DNA of 64,000 nt, taken from assembly GCA_016592635.1 (NCBI GenBank), contig AP023240.1, forward strand, positions 3,265,630-3,329,629, given 5' to 3'. Position 1 is the first letter of the stretch. Every line of letters begins with the position of its first letter. Below the pieces are notes generated by a model. That model worked only from the letters and a program-made list of their open reading frames with translations, was not told where the DNA came from and ran no database searches. Both the position numbers and the translations under genes were made by a program. Origin of the DNA: Methyloprofundus sp. (GTDB taxonomy: Bacteria > Pseudomonadota > Gammaproteobacteria > Methylococcales > Methylomonadaceae). Positions 21,184 through 29,198 of this stretch are shown piece after piece.

Positions 21184-21225
21184 GTAGGTGTTGCTTTAGA
21201 AACGTGCAAATAAATCTGCACCTAC
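21184..21225. repeat. REP-like palindrome
   Basis: GTAGGTG at 21184 and CACCTAC at 21219-21225 bracket an inner GTGCAAATAAATCTGCAC hairpin. This style of palindrome occurs in several intergenic gaps of the window and is probably a dispersed genomic repeat. Confidence 0.45.
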
Positions 21226-21372
21226 GATAATTCACGCATGGGAAAGTTACCACCGAGTACTGACTTGATATTACTGCATACTATATAATAAGTACCCACA
21301 TCAATCATTCTGTAACCCGCTCATCCTTGTTACTTGTCAGAAGCGTTGCGGTTTTTAACTCGACCCATAAAA

Positions 21373-21966
21373 ATGTCTATTACCAACTTAGAAAAAATAG
21401 TCCTAGCCAGTGGCAATCAAGGCAAGATCAAAGAAATACAGGCCATACTCAGCCAGCAAACGATTGTTACCCAAAAAGAATTTAATATCCAAGAAGCAGA
21501 AGAAGCGGGTAGCACTTTTATTGAAAATGCGATTATCAAAGCCCGTAATGCGGCTTTACATAGCAGATTGCCTGCCATTGCCGATGATTCTGGCTTGATT
21601 GTTGATGCATTACAAGGGGCTCCTGGCGTTATTTCAGCGCGTTATGCAGGTGAGCATGCTAGTGATCAACAAAATTTGGGCAAGTTACTACTAGAAATGC
21701 AGGGGGTGCCGGATGCATTACGCACGGCACGCTTTGTCTGTGTTATCGTATTGATGCGTCACGCCCTTGACCCCTTTCCGCTGATTGCCCAAGGCAACTG
21801 GGAAGGTTCTATTTTAATGCAGGCACAAGGGAATAACGGTTTTGGCTATGACCCGGTATTTTGGGTACCTACAGAAAAGTGCAGTTCTGCCGAGTTACCT
21901 GCCACCATAAAAAACCAATTGAGCCATCGTGGTCAGGCATTACGTCAATTAGCACAATTATTATAA
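21373..21966 (+). CDS. rdgB: Non-canonical purine NTP pyrophosphatase (RdgB/HAM1)
   Basis: 197 residues from the ATG at 21373; the in-frame TTG at 21334 gives an atypical N-terminal extension. Hydrolyses ITP, dITP and XTP to monophosphates, cleaning the nucleotide pool. The signature SGNQGKIKEI is at the N-terminus; later come IADDSGLIVDALQGAPGV and the C-terminal NGFGYDPVFW and LSHRGQALRQL. The K+ channel gene follows after 10 bp. Confidence 0.95.
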   Translation: MSITNLEKIVLASGNQGKIKEIQAILSQQTIVTQKEFNIQEAEEAGSTFIENAIIKARNAALHSRLPAIADDSGLIVDALQGAPGVISARYAGEHASDQQNLGKLLLEMQGVPDALRTARFVCVIVLMRHALDPFPLIAQGNWEGSILMQAQGNNGFGYDPVFWVPTEKCSSAELPATIKNQLSHRGQALRQLAQLL

Positions 21967-21976
21967 TATCCGATAA

Positions 21977-23563
21977 ATGCTGACTCGTTTAATCCTGTTT
22001 CTCGCCTATCGCATCAAAGCTTCTAGGCACTATCAGAAAACCAAAGCATTTTGCTATGATTTATTAGAAAATCCGCAAAGTAAACTGAAATCATACTTTG
22101 ATGTTTTTATGATCACACTGGTGATGAGCAGCATCTTTTTGCTGATCTATGAAGTGCAACATACAACAGGTGAGTGGGCTCTTTTATTTGAGAATTTTGT
22201 GGTCACTATTTTTATCTGTGAATACCTGTTACGAGGTTGGCTGTACTCTGATATTCATAATCACATCATTAAGCAACATGAAAATAGTAAGTACTTGGGC
22301 ACTCCGTTTCGTCTGCATAAAGTGCTGCTGTCAATCATTGCCACAAAATTACGTTATATTTTCTCCCCGAGTGCCATTATTGATTTACTGGCCATTTTAC
22401 CAAGCTATCGCCCCTTACGTATTTTACGTATTTTCCTTATATTTCGCTTATTCAAACTGTTTCGTTATTCGCAAAGCATTCAAACCTTTACCAACGTCCT
22501 TAGCAGCAAGCGCTTTGAATTAACCACCTTGGCAGTCTTAATGAGCTTTCTGATTTTCATAGCCAGTACTGCGATTTACATGTTTGAAAACCAAAATGCA
22601 GGTGGACAAATCACTGATCTATATGATGCTTTTTATTGGGCGATTGTTACCATTTCTACCGTTGGCTATGGCGACTTAACTCCGGTAACACCAGGTGGAC
22701 GCTTTGTCACCACAGGACTTATTATGTCAGGTTTAGGTGTATTGGCCTTCTTTACATCCATCATTGTCGCCGCGTTCAATGAAAAAATGAGTGAATTTCA
22801 AGATGATCGAGTAAAAGCTAATATTGAAAAATGCAGTGATTCAACCATCCTTTGTGGATTTGGTCGTGTAGGACAAGAGGTGGCTAGCCATTTATATGCG
22901 AACAATCTTAGTTTTGTGGTCATCGATAAAAATGAGCACAATATAATGCTGGCCAAAAAAAGAGGTTATATCGCCTTACAAGAAGATGCCAGCAAAAATA
23001 AAATACTAGAACAGGCAGGTATTAACCATGGTGCCAATACCATTTTGTGCACTACGGGGGATGATGTCATCAATGTATACATCACCCTAACCAGTCGTCA
23101 TTTAAACCCCGACATCAATATTATTTCACGCGCCAACTGCGAAGATAATGTCAAAAAATTGTATCAAGCAGGTGCAAACCAAGTAGTACAACCCTTTACT
23201 ACCGCAGGTTTATTGGCAGCTGAATACTTAGGTCAACCCGTTGCCTTTCAAGCAATTCACGGTATTCTGCATGAAGCCAAAGACGTGCAAATTGATGCAT
23301 TAACCATATACCCCGATTGTTTTCTGGATGGCTTAATGATTCATGAGGCCAACATAAACCAATATAAAGCACGCTTACTGGGCATTGTCAGCGACAACCC
23401 AAAGCACGTAAAACATAGAAATCGTTACAAACTACACAACCAACATTTTTATTTTAACCCTGACCCCAAATTTGTATTGGGCTCTGGTGATATTATAGTG
23501 ATACTCGGACGACAACTGAGCATTGAACACTTACAAGATTTAATCGAAACCAGCCGTTTATAA
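21977..23563 (+). CDS. Voltage-gated-type potassium channel with RCK domain
   Basis: 528 residues. A six-helix ion-transport domain (about 35-265) contains the K+ selectivity filter TVGYGD (TISTVGYGDLTPVTPGG) between the last two helices. An S4-like basic stretch (PLRILRIFLIFRLFKLFRYS) suggests voltage sensing. A TrkA-N (RCK) domain starts near 288 (TILCGFGRVGQEVASHLY, a Rossmann GxGxxG), and a TrkA-C domain occupies the last 110 residues. It resembles Kch-type channels gated by nucleotide or cation. A separate RCK protein gene follows after 10 bp. Confidence 0.92.
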   Translation: MLTRLILFLAYRIKASRHYQKTKAFCYDLLENPQSKLKSYFDVFMITLVMSSIFLLIYEVQHTTGEWALLFENFVVTIFICEYLLRGWLYSDIHNHIIKQHENSKYLGTPFRLHKVLLSIIATKLRYIFSPSAIIDLLAILPSYRPLRILRIFLIFRLFKLFRYSQSIQTFTNVLSSKRFELTTLAVLMSFLIFIASTAIYMFENQNAGGQITDLYDAFYWAIVTISTVGYGDLTPVTPGGRFVTTGLIMSGLGVLAFFTSIIVAAFNEKMSEFQDDRVKANIEKCSDSTILCGFGRVGQEVASHLYANNLSFVVIDKNEHNIMLAKKRGYIALQEDASKNKILEQAGINHGANTILCTTGDDVINVYITLTSRHLNPDINIISRANCEDNVKKLYQAGANQVVQPFTTAGLLAAEYLGQPVAFQAIHGILHEAKDVQIDALTIYPDCFLDGLMIHEANINQYKARLLGIVSDNPKHVKHRNRYKLHNQHFYFNPDPKFVLGSGDIIVILGRQLSIEHLQDLIETSRL

Positions 23564-23573
23564 GTGCAATAAT

Positions 23574-24275
23574 ATGGACACAAAATTAATTGCTATTTTT
23601 GGTTATAGCAGTATGTCATTTGAACTGATTAAACAACTTAGTTCGAAGCAAAATAGCCTATTGATACTGGATGCTGACCCGAAAAAAGTTGCATTAGCCC
23701 AGCAAAATGGCCTGCCAGCTGAATTGCTGGATTATCGCCAAGATGCTGACCTGACCTCTATAGGTCTAGACTCACAAATAGAAACCTTATTTTGCTTTTT
23801 AGAGAATGACTCGGAAAATGTATTTCTAACCCTATCGGCGCGAGCATTAAATAGTCAGCTAAAGATAATTAGCATCATTAACCAACCTGAATCTGCCGAG
23901 AAATTATTAGCAGCTGGCGCTAATAAAATTATTGACCCTTATGAAGCTTGCAGCTCCAAAATATATCAGTTACTTACTAAACCAAGTATTTCTTCGGTAT
24001 TAGATCAGATTGTTTTTGGGCGTGCCGATCTGCATATGGCTGAAATTACCATTCCACAAAATTCCAGTTTAGATAAAACCCTGACCAGCCAATTGCAGCT
24101 TAATAAAGATTATAATTTATTTTTAATTGGTGTTGTCGATAAGGAATTGGGTGAAAAGCTATACTTCGCATTAAGCGAACAAGATCATACCCTCGATGTT
24201 GGTGATGTTTTAGTGATATTAGGTGCCAATCGAGATATTAGAAAATTTAAAAAAGAAATAGGAGTTATTGAATGA
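23574..24275 (+). CDS. Soluble RCK (TrkA-N/TrkA-C) protein
   Basis: 233 residues with a TrkA-N domain (1-125) and TrkA-C domain (about 150-230). The nucleotide-binding loop is degenerate (FGYSSMS instead of GxGxxG), so it may be a non-binding regulatory partner for the channel encoded just upstream, like the paired RCK subunits of K+ channels. It overlaps dsbB by 4 bp. Confidence 0.82.
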   Translation: MDTKLIAIFGYSSMSFELIKQLSSKQNSLLILDADPKKVALAQQNGLPAELLDYRQDADLTSIGLDSQIETLFCFLENDSENVFLTLSARALNSQLKIISIINQPESAEKLLAAGANKIIDPYEACSSKIYQLLTKPSISSVLDQIVFGRADLHMAEITIPQNSSLDKTLTSQLQLNKDYNLFLIGVVDKELGEKLYFALSEQDHTLDVGDVLVILGANRDIRKFKKEIGVIE

Positions 24276-24763
24276 TTCAATTTAAAGCGAGAACTTGGTT
24301 TTTCCTAGGCTGCCTCAGTTGCTTTTCGATGTTAGCCGTCGGTGCTTATTTTCAAATCGTAGAGGAAATGGAGCCTTGCCCACTCTGCATATCACAACGT
24401 ATTGCGATTTTAACCACCGGCATTATCTTCCTCATTGCAGCGTTGCATAATCCTGCCCAGAAAGGCACACGATGTTACGCTATCATCGGATCAATATCGG
24501 CTTTGTTTGGTTCGGCAATATCCGCGCGCCATGTTTGGTTACAAAATTTACCACCTGAAGAAGTGCCGGAATGCAGTCCAGGATTAAGCTATATTTTTGA
24601 AAACTTCCCCTTAACCGAAACCTTAAAATTAATGCTCAACGGCACAGGCGAGTGCGCCGATGTTCTTTGGAACTTTTTAGGGCTTAGCATTCCCGGCTGG
24701 ACCTTTGTTGCTTTTATTGGCCTCGCTAGCCTGAGCCTTTATCAACTTTTCAATAAAGCATAG
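24272..24763 (+). CDS. dsbB: Disulfide bond formation protein DsbB
   Basis: 163 residues. Four-helix inner-membrane oxidoreductase that reoxidises DsbA and passes electrons to quinone. The first cysteine pair is CPLC (MEPCPLCISQR); the second periplasmic loop holds the other pair (C104 in EVPECSPG, C131 in GTGECADVLW). The start ATGA overlaps the previous stop. No dsbA is in this window. Confidence 0.95.
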   Translation: MIQFKARTWFFLGCLSCFSMLAVGAYFQIVEEMEPCPLCISQRIAILTTGIIFLIAALHNPAQKGTRCYAIIGSISALFGSAISARHVWLQNLPPEEVPECSPGLSYIFENFPLTETLKLMLNGTGECADVLWNFLGLSIPGWTFVAFIGLASLSLYQLFNKA

Positions 24764-24767
24764 TGAT

Positions 24768-25577
24768 ATGAAAAAAAATTGCTTATGGTTATTATCAATC
24801 TTGCTAACGGCTTGTGCCGGCAATAGTAGCTCGCCACCACCTAGCATCCAAGCCATTATGGAGGGCCAGCACCGTTCTGCTGAGCATCAGGCTAGAAATA
24901 CTTATAGACACCCTGCTCAAACACTGGCTTTCTTCGCCATAGAACCAACCATGTCTGTGGTAGAAATTTGGCCAGGTGATAAAGCATGGTACACAGAAAT
25001 TTTAGCACCTTACCTAAAAGGGACAGGCACACTCTATGCTGCCCATTTTTCAGAAAAGGCATCGACACCCTACTTTGTTAATAGCCTGCAGAAATTTAAA
25101 CAAAAAATGGCCGCAACACCCGACTTATATTCAGGAGTTATTACGACCACCTTACAACCACCACGATATTTAGATATCGCACCTGATAATTCAGTCGATC
25201 GGGTACTCACTTTCCGTAATGTACATAACTGGATGCGCTATAGCCAAGCAAATTATGTCTTTAAAGCCATGTTTCAAGCTTTAAAACCAGGTGGTATCTT
25301 AGGAATAGTAGAGCACAGAAACCCTGCAGGAACAGACCAGGATCCCTTTGCAATATCCGGATATGTTACTGAAGCTTATGTTATCTGGCTGGCAGAACAA
25401 GTTGGCTTTAAGCTCGTTGCAAAATCTGAAATTAATGCTAATCCCAAAGACTCACATAATCACCTACATGGAGTCTGGTCATTACCACCCACCTTAAGAG
25501 GCGGTGAAGATAATAAAAATCATTTTATGGCGATTGGCGAAAGTGATCGCATGACTCTGAAATTTATTAAGCCATAA
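24768..25577 (+). CDS. Exported methyltransferase-like lipoprotein (COG4798 type)
   Basis: 269 residues. A signal peptide with lipobox LTAC predicts lipid anchoring. The rest is a class I SAM-methyltransferase-like fold (FFAIEPTMSVVEIWPGDKAW; ALKPGGILGIVEHRNP). The glycine-rich SAM loop is altered (EIWPGDKAW rather than ExGxGxG), as in other exported members I recall. A SAM-dependent enzyme outside the cytoplasm is puzzling, so activity is uncertain. It ends the rdgB-channel-RCK-dsbB run. Confidence 0.72.
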   Translation: MKKNCLWLLSILLTACAGNSSSPPPSIQAIMEGQHRSAEHQARNTYRHPAQTLAFFAIEPTMSVVEIWPGDKAWYTEILAPYLKGTGTLYAAHFSEKASTPYFVNSLQKFKQKMAATPDLYSGVITTTLQPPRYLDIAPDNSVDRVLTFRNVHNWMRYSQANYVFKAMFQALKPGGILGIVEHRNPAGTDQDPFAISGYVTEAYVIWLAEQVGFKLVAKSEINANPKDSHNHLHGVWSLPPTLRGGEDNKNHFMAIGESDRMTLKFIKP

Positions 25578-25765
25578 GCTCTGGCTAATCTTTATCTACA
25601 AGCAAAATTAACAGCTAAATTAAAAATTGGATAACACTTTTGAGTCAATATAAGCTTCATAAGCCATTGAATTTAAATAAATATTATAAATTTACTATTT
25701 TTATAAGCCCATAATAAACTTGTACAAAATCAAGTGCTAGGGTTATTTTCCCCAAGCTTATACAC

Positions 25766-25797
25766 AAAGTTACCCACAATAATGCGGGTAACTTTTT
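25766..25797 (+). terminator. Rho-independent terminator upstream of min operon
   Basis: AAAGTTACCC (25766-25775) pairs perfectly with GGGTAACTTT (25786-25795), followed by TT. It ends the upstream operon. The rest of 25578-25920 is AT-rich with no gene and presumably holds the minCDE promoter. TTATACACA at 25758 resembles a single DnaA box. Confidence 0.75.
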
Positions 25798-25920
25798 GAC
25801 TGCCAGGCTAAGAAAAAAACACTTTTCCAAGACAAAAATATTTATTTTTTTGAGTGACGTATTTTTTTTTAATAAGCAATGATAGAATCATAGCCTTAGC
25901 TAGTTTTTTTTTGATGTCTA

Positions 25921-26667
25921 ATGTCTACCGAGCCCCCACTTACACCCTCCAATGCCCCCGCTTTTGAACTTAAAAGTGGTGTTGTTACTGTGCCTGCCTT
26001 AAATATATTTATCGCAGATATTAATATCATTGCACAACAATTACGTGACAAAATTCAATTGGCTCCAGAATTTTTTACCAATTCGGCCATCTTAATTGAT
26101 TTACACGCTATACAGGATGAAGACCTAAACCTAGCATTGCTAGTTGATGCAATTCGCAATGCAGGCATGCACCCTATCGGTATTCGTGGCGGATCTTCTG
26201 CACAACAACTCATGGCAAAAGAATTAATGCTCTCTGTTATGGCATCGCATAATAATGCCACTGAAACAAAGGCAGTCACTCAAGCAGAACCCGCTGTAGC
26301 TAAAGAAGACGTATCAACAGCGCCCGCAGCAGCCTCCACTAATATTGAAACAATTACTATTGAACACCCCATTCGCTCTGGGCAACGCGTCTACGCAAAA
26401 GGTGATTTGGTTGTCTTGGCACAAGTCAGTGCAGGTGCGGAAATCATGGCTGAAGGTAACATTCATGTATATGGTTCACTCAGAGGACGAGCACTAGCTG
26501 GTGTCTTGGGCAATGAAAATGTACGTATCTTTTGCTCAGATTTACAAGCAGAATTAATATCTATTGCAGGTAATTATCGCGTTAGTGAAGATATTGATGA
26601 TTCTGTCCGTGCAACACCAGTACAAATACATTTAAGCAAGCAAGCTTTAATTATCAAAAATATTTAG
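25921..26667 (+). CDS. minC: Septum-site determining protein MinC
   Basis: 248 residues. Inhibits FtsZ polymerisation away from midcell. The N-terminal MinC_N domain (about 12-105) is followed by an Ala/Glu-rich linker (115-145) and the C-terminal beta-helix with RSGQRVYAKGDLVVLAQVSAG and NIHVYGSLRGRALAGV, the MinD-binding face. It heads minCDE. Confidence 0.96.
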   Translation: MSTEPPLTPSNAPAFELKSGVVTVPALNIFIADINIIAQQLRDKIQLAPEFFTNSAILIDLHAIQDEDLNLALLVDAIRNAGMHPIGIRGGSSAQQLMAKELMLSVMASHNNATETKAVTQAEPAVAKEDVSTAPAAASTNIETITIEHPIRSGQRVYAKGDLVVLAQVSAGAEIMAEGNIHVYGSLRGRALAGVLGNENVRIFCSDLQAELISIAGNYRVSEDIDDSVRATPVQIHLSKQALIIKNI

Positions 26668-26678
26668 GAGATTTACCA

Positions 26679-27488
26679 TTGGCTAGAATTATAGTTGTTA
26701 CATCAGGCAAAGGTGGCGTTGGCAAAACGACTACGAGTGCCGCCATTGCCATGGGGCTTGCTAAAAAAGGGCACAAAACAGCTGTTATCGACTTTGATGT
26801 AGGTCTGCGCAACTTAGATCTTATTATGGGTTGTGAACGCCGTGTTGTTTATGATTTCGTTAACGTCATTAATGGTGAAGCAACGCTTAATCAAGCACTG
26901 ATTAAAGATAAACGCTGTAATCAACTATTTATCCTACCCGCCTCACAAACTCGCGATAAAGATGCGCTAACTAAAGAGGGCGTTGGCAAAGTTCTGGAAG
27001 AACTGGCCAAAACATTTAAATACATTGTATGTGATTCACCCGCTGGCATTGAGCGCGGTGCTAATTTAGCCATGTACTTTGCTGATGATGCTTTTGTGGT
27101 CACTAACCCAGAAGTTTCTTCAGTACGTGATTCTGATCGCATGCTCGGTATTTTAGCCAGTAAATCAAAGCGCGCTGAAACGAGCGAGGAACCTATCAAA
27201 GAATACCTGTTATTATCTCGCTATGACCCAAAACGAGTTAAGTTAGGTGCAATGCTTAGTGTAGAAGATGTGCAAGAAATCTTATCTTTACATTTACTTG
27301 GCGTTATCCCTGAGTCAGAATCAGTGTTGAATGCATCCAATTCGGGCACACCTGTCATACTTGACGAAGATAGCACTGCAGGCCAAGCCTACAGTGATGT
27401 TGTAGCACGTTATCTGGGCGAAGAAGTAGAACATAGATTTATTGATGAAGAAAAGAAAGGTCTATTCGGTCGCCTGTTTAGGAGCTAA
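26679..27488 (+). CDS. minD: Septum-site determining ATPase MinD, TTG start
   Basis: 269 residues. Membrane-associated ATPase that recruits MinC and oscillates with MinE. The deviant Walker A GKGGVGKTT is at residues 10-18, and a C-terminal amphipathic helix (KKGLFGRLFRS) mediates membrane binding. The start codon is TTG (26679-26681), giving the canonical MARIIVVTSGKGG, with TAGGAG eight bases upstream; no ATG is better placed. Confidence 0.97.
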   Translation: MARIIVVTSGKGGVGKTTTSAAIAMGLAKKGHKTAVIDFDVGLRNLDLIMGCERRVVYDFVNVINGEATLNQALIKDKRCNQLFILPASQTRDKDALTKEGVGKVLEELAKTFKYIVCDSPAGIERGANLAMYFADDAFVVTNPEVSSVRDSDRMLGILASKSKRAETSEEPIKEYLLLSRYDPKRVKLGAMLSVEDVQEILSLHLLGVIPESESVLNASNSGTPVILDEDSTAGQAYSDVVARYLGEEVEHRFIDEEKKGLFGRLFRS

Positions 27489-27490
27489 CT

Positions 27491-27751
27491 ATGAGCTTAC
27501 TTAATTACTTTAAAACATCCAAACCCAAAACAGCATCACTTGCTAAAGAGCGCTTACAAATTCTTATTGCTCATGAAAGAAGCATGCAAAATCAGCCATC
27601 ATATTTACCTGAGCTGCAGAAAGACTTATTAGCTGTTATTCAGAAATACATTGAAGTTGACCAAGATGCAGTCTCGGTTAATTTTGACAGTGACGATGAA
27701 CAGGAAACCTTAGAACTTAATATAATTCTACCTGAGCATCCACATACCTAA
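27491..27751 (+). CDS. minE: Cell division topological specificity factor MinE
   Basis: 86 residues. The N-terminal anti-MinCD region (AKERLQILIAHERS) and C-terminal topological specificity domain are present. It starts 2 bp after minD. Confidence 0.95.
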   Translation: MSLLNYFKTSKPKTASLAKERLQILIAHERSMQNQPSYLPELQKDLLAVIQKYIEVDQDAVSVNFDSDDEQETLELNIILPEHPHT

Positions 27752-27782
27752 TTTTTTTATTTTTTTAATGAGGCAACAAACT

Positions 27783-27980
27783 ATGAGTGATTCAATCGGC
27801 AGTACTGCAGGAAAAATCTGGGAATTTTTAAATACCAATGGCCCTGCTAGTGCAACTAAAATAACAACTGCAACGAAATTAAACAAAAGCGAAGTACAAC
27901 GTGCTATTGGCTGGTTGGCTTGCGAAGAAAAACTAAACTTTGAAACCAAAGGGCGTACTGAAACCATTTCTTTACGTTAA
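27783..27980 (+). CDS. Small winged-helix domain protein
   Basis: 65 residues from the ATG at 27783, preceded by GAGG; an ATG five codons earlier has no ribosome site. The sequence is a compact winged helix (IGSTAGKIWEFLNTNGPASA, then KLNKSEVQRAIGWLACEEKL), like the DUF2582 family found in many proteobacteria. It lies 31 bp after minE. DNA-binding is likely; targets are unknown. Confidence 0.75.
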   Translation: MSDSIGSTAGKIWEFLNTNGPASATKITTATKLNKSEVQRAIGWLACEEKLNFETKGRTETISLR

Positions 27981-27993
27981 GTTTTGTAGATAA

Positions 27994-28028
27994 CACATCA
28001 AACGGTTGTTCTCTATAAGCGTTTGATG
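27994..28028. repeat. Perfect stem-loop after the winged-helix gene
   Basis: ACATCAAACG and CGTTTGATGT (10 bp, perfect) enclose 15 nt. There is no T run, so it is either a weak terminator or an operator. Confidence 0.45.
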
Positions 28029-28097
28029 TACCCCTCCCTTTAAGCTCCCAACAACGCTTATCTTCTCTCCCCACTCAAAACATTAACCTACGCTCTG

Positions 28098-29198
28098 ATG
28101 AAGGTTTTAATTGTAGATAACGTAAAATTATTTCAAGTCATTATTTCAAACTTGTTTGCCAGTCATGATTTAGAGCCGGTTATGCAAGAAACAGGTCATG
28201 GCGCACTAGCAGCCCTGAACCAAGAAAAAATTGATGTTATTTGTATTTCCATGTACTTACCAGACACTGATGGTATCGTACTGTGTCAAAAAATTCGTGT
28301 ACTACAAGCCTATCAATACACACCTATCATCCTATTTACTGCCGAAACAAACCCAGAATCGCTAAAAAAAGCAATGTCTGCAGGTATAACTGAAATATTT
28401 GACAAACAAGACATCCAACAACTTGTTACTTATATCAAACGCTTTACCACGCAACACCAAAGTATTGATGCACAAATATTATATATTGAGGATTCCATAT
28501 CCCAACGTGCAGCAACCATTGCTTTATTTAAATCATTTGGCCTAACAGTCACTGACTTCAGCAATGCCGAAGATGCTTGGGATAATTTTTTAAAGCATAA
28601 TTATGATTTGGTGGTCACTGATATTGTATTAGAAGGCACTATGAATGGCATTGCCTTGGTGAATCATATTCGTCGATTAGAAGGGCAAAAAGGTGACACA
28701 CCTATTTTAGCAGTGACTGGTTTTGATGATATTTCACGTCGAATTGAACTATTTAACTTAGGTGTGAATGACTACATTATCAAGCCAATTATTCAGCAAG
28801 AAATTATGGCGCGCATAAAAAACCTGATTGCTAGCTATCGCTCTACTCAAGAGCAAATTAAATTAATTAGCACAGTACTAGAAAATAGTCTTGAAGGTGT
28901 ATTTGTTGCCGAATATAACAAAACCATACGCTCTGTTAATAAAGTCTTTGTAGAAATCACAGGGCAGACAGGACGAGAAGTGAAAGGTAAATCACTACTA
29001 AGCATTATGGCAGATGAGAGCAATGCAATGAATACAATATGGGATACTGTTGACCAACAAGGTAGTTGGCAAGGAAAGGTACTTATACAACATAAAAGCG
29101 GGCAAACATGCCTTACTTGGCTAAATTTGTTTTATATTAAAAATTTTCAAGGTACTATTTCTCATTATATCGGCCGTATGCACTTATACCGAGCTTAG
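28098..29198 (+). CDS. Dual-receiver PAS response regulator with degenerate first receiver
   Basis: 366 residues. Receiver 1 (1-118) lacks the phospho-acceptor: where DxxMP is expected it reads VICISMYLPDTDG, with Ser in place of Asp. Receiver 2 (about 128-250) is intact (ILYIEDS, VVTDIVLEG, and the KP lysine in YIIKP). A PAS domain (about 258-366) ends the protein; no kinase, GGDEF or DNA-binding output is present. It probably signals by protein contact. Its last 15 bp overlap the convergent GGDEF-EAL gene. Confidence 0.85.
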   Translation: MKVLIVDNVKLFQVIISNLFASHDLEPVMQETGHGALAALNQEKIDVICISMYLPDTDGIVLCQKIRVLQAYQYTPIILFTAETNPESLKKAMSAGITEIFDKQDIQQLVTYIKRFTTQHQSIDAQILYIEDSISQRAATIALFKSFGLTVTDFSNAEDAWDNFLKHNYDLVVTDIVLEGTMNGIALVNHIRRLEGQKGDTPILAVTGFDDISRRIELFNLGVNDYIIKPIIQQEIMARIKNLIASYRSTQEQIKLISTVLENSLEGVFVAEYNKTIRSVNKVFVEITGQTGREVKGKSLLSIMADESNAMNTIWDTVDQQGSWQGKVLIQHKSGQTCLTWLNLFYIKNFQGTISHYIGRMHLYRA

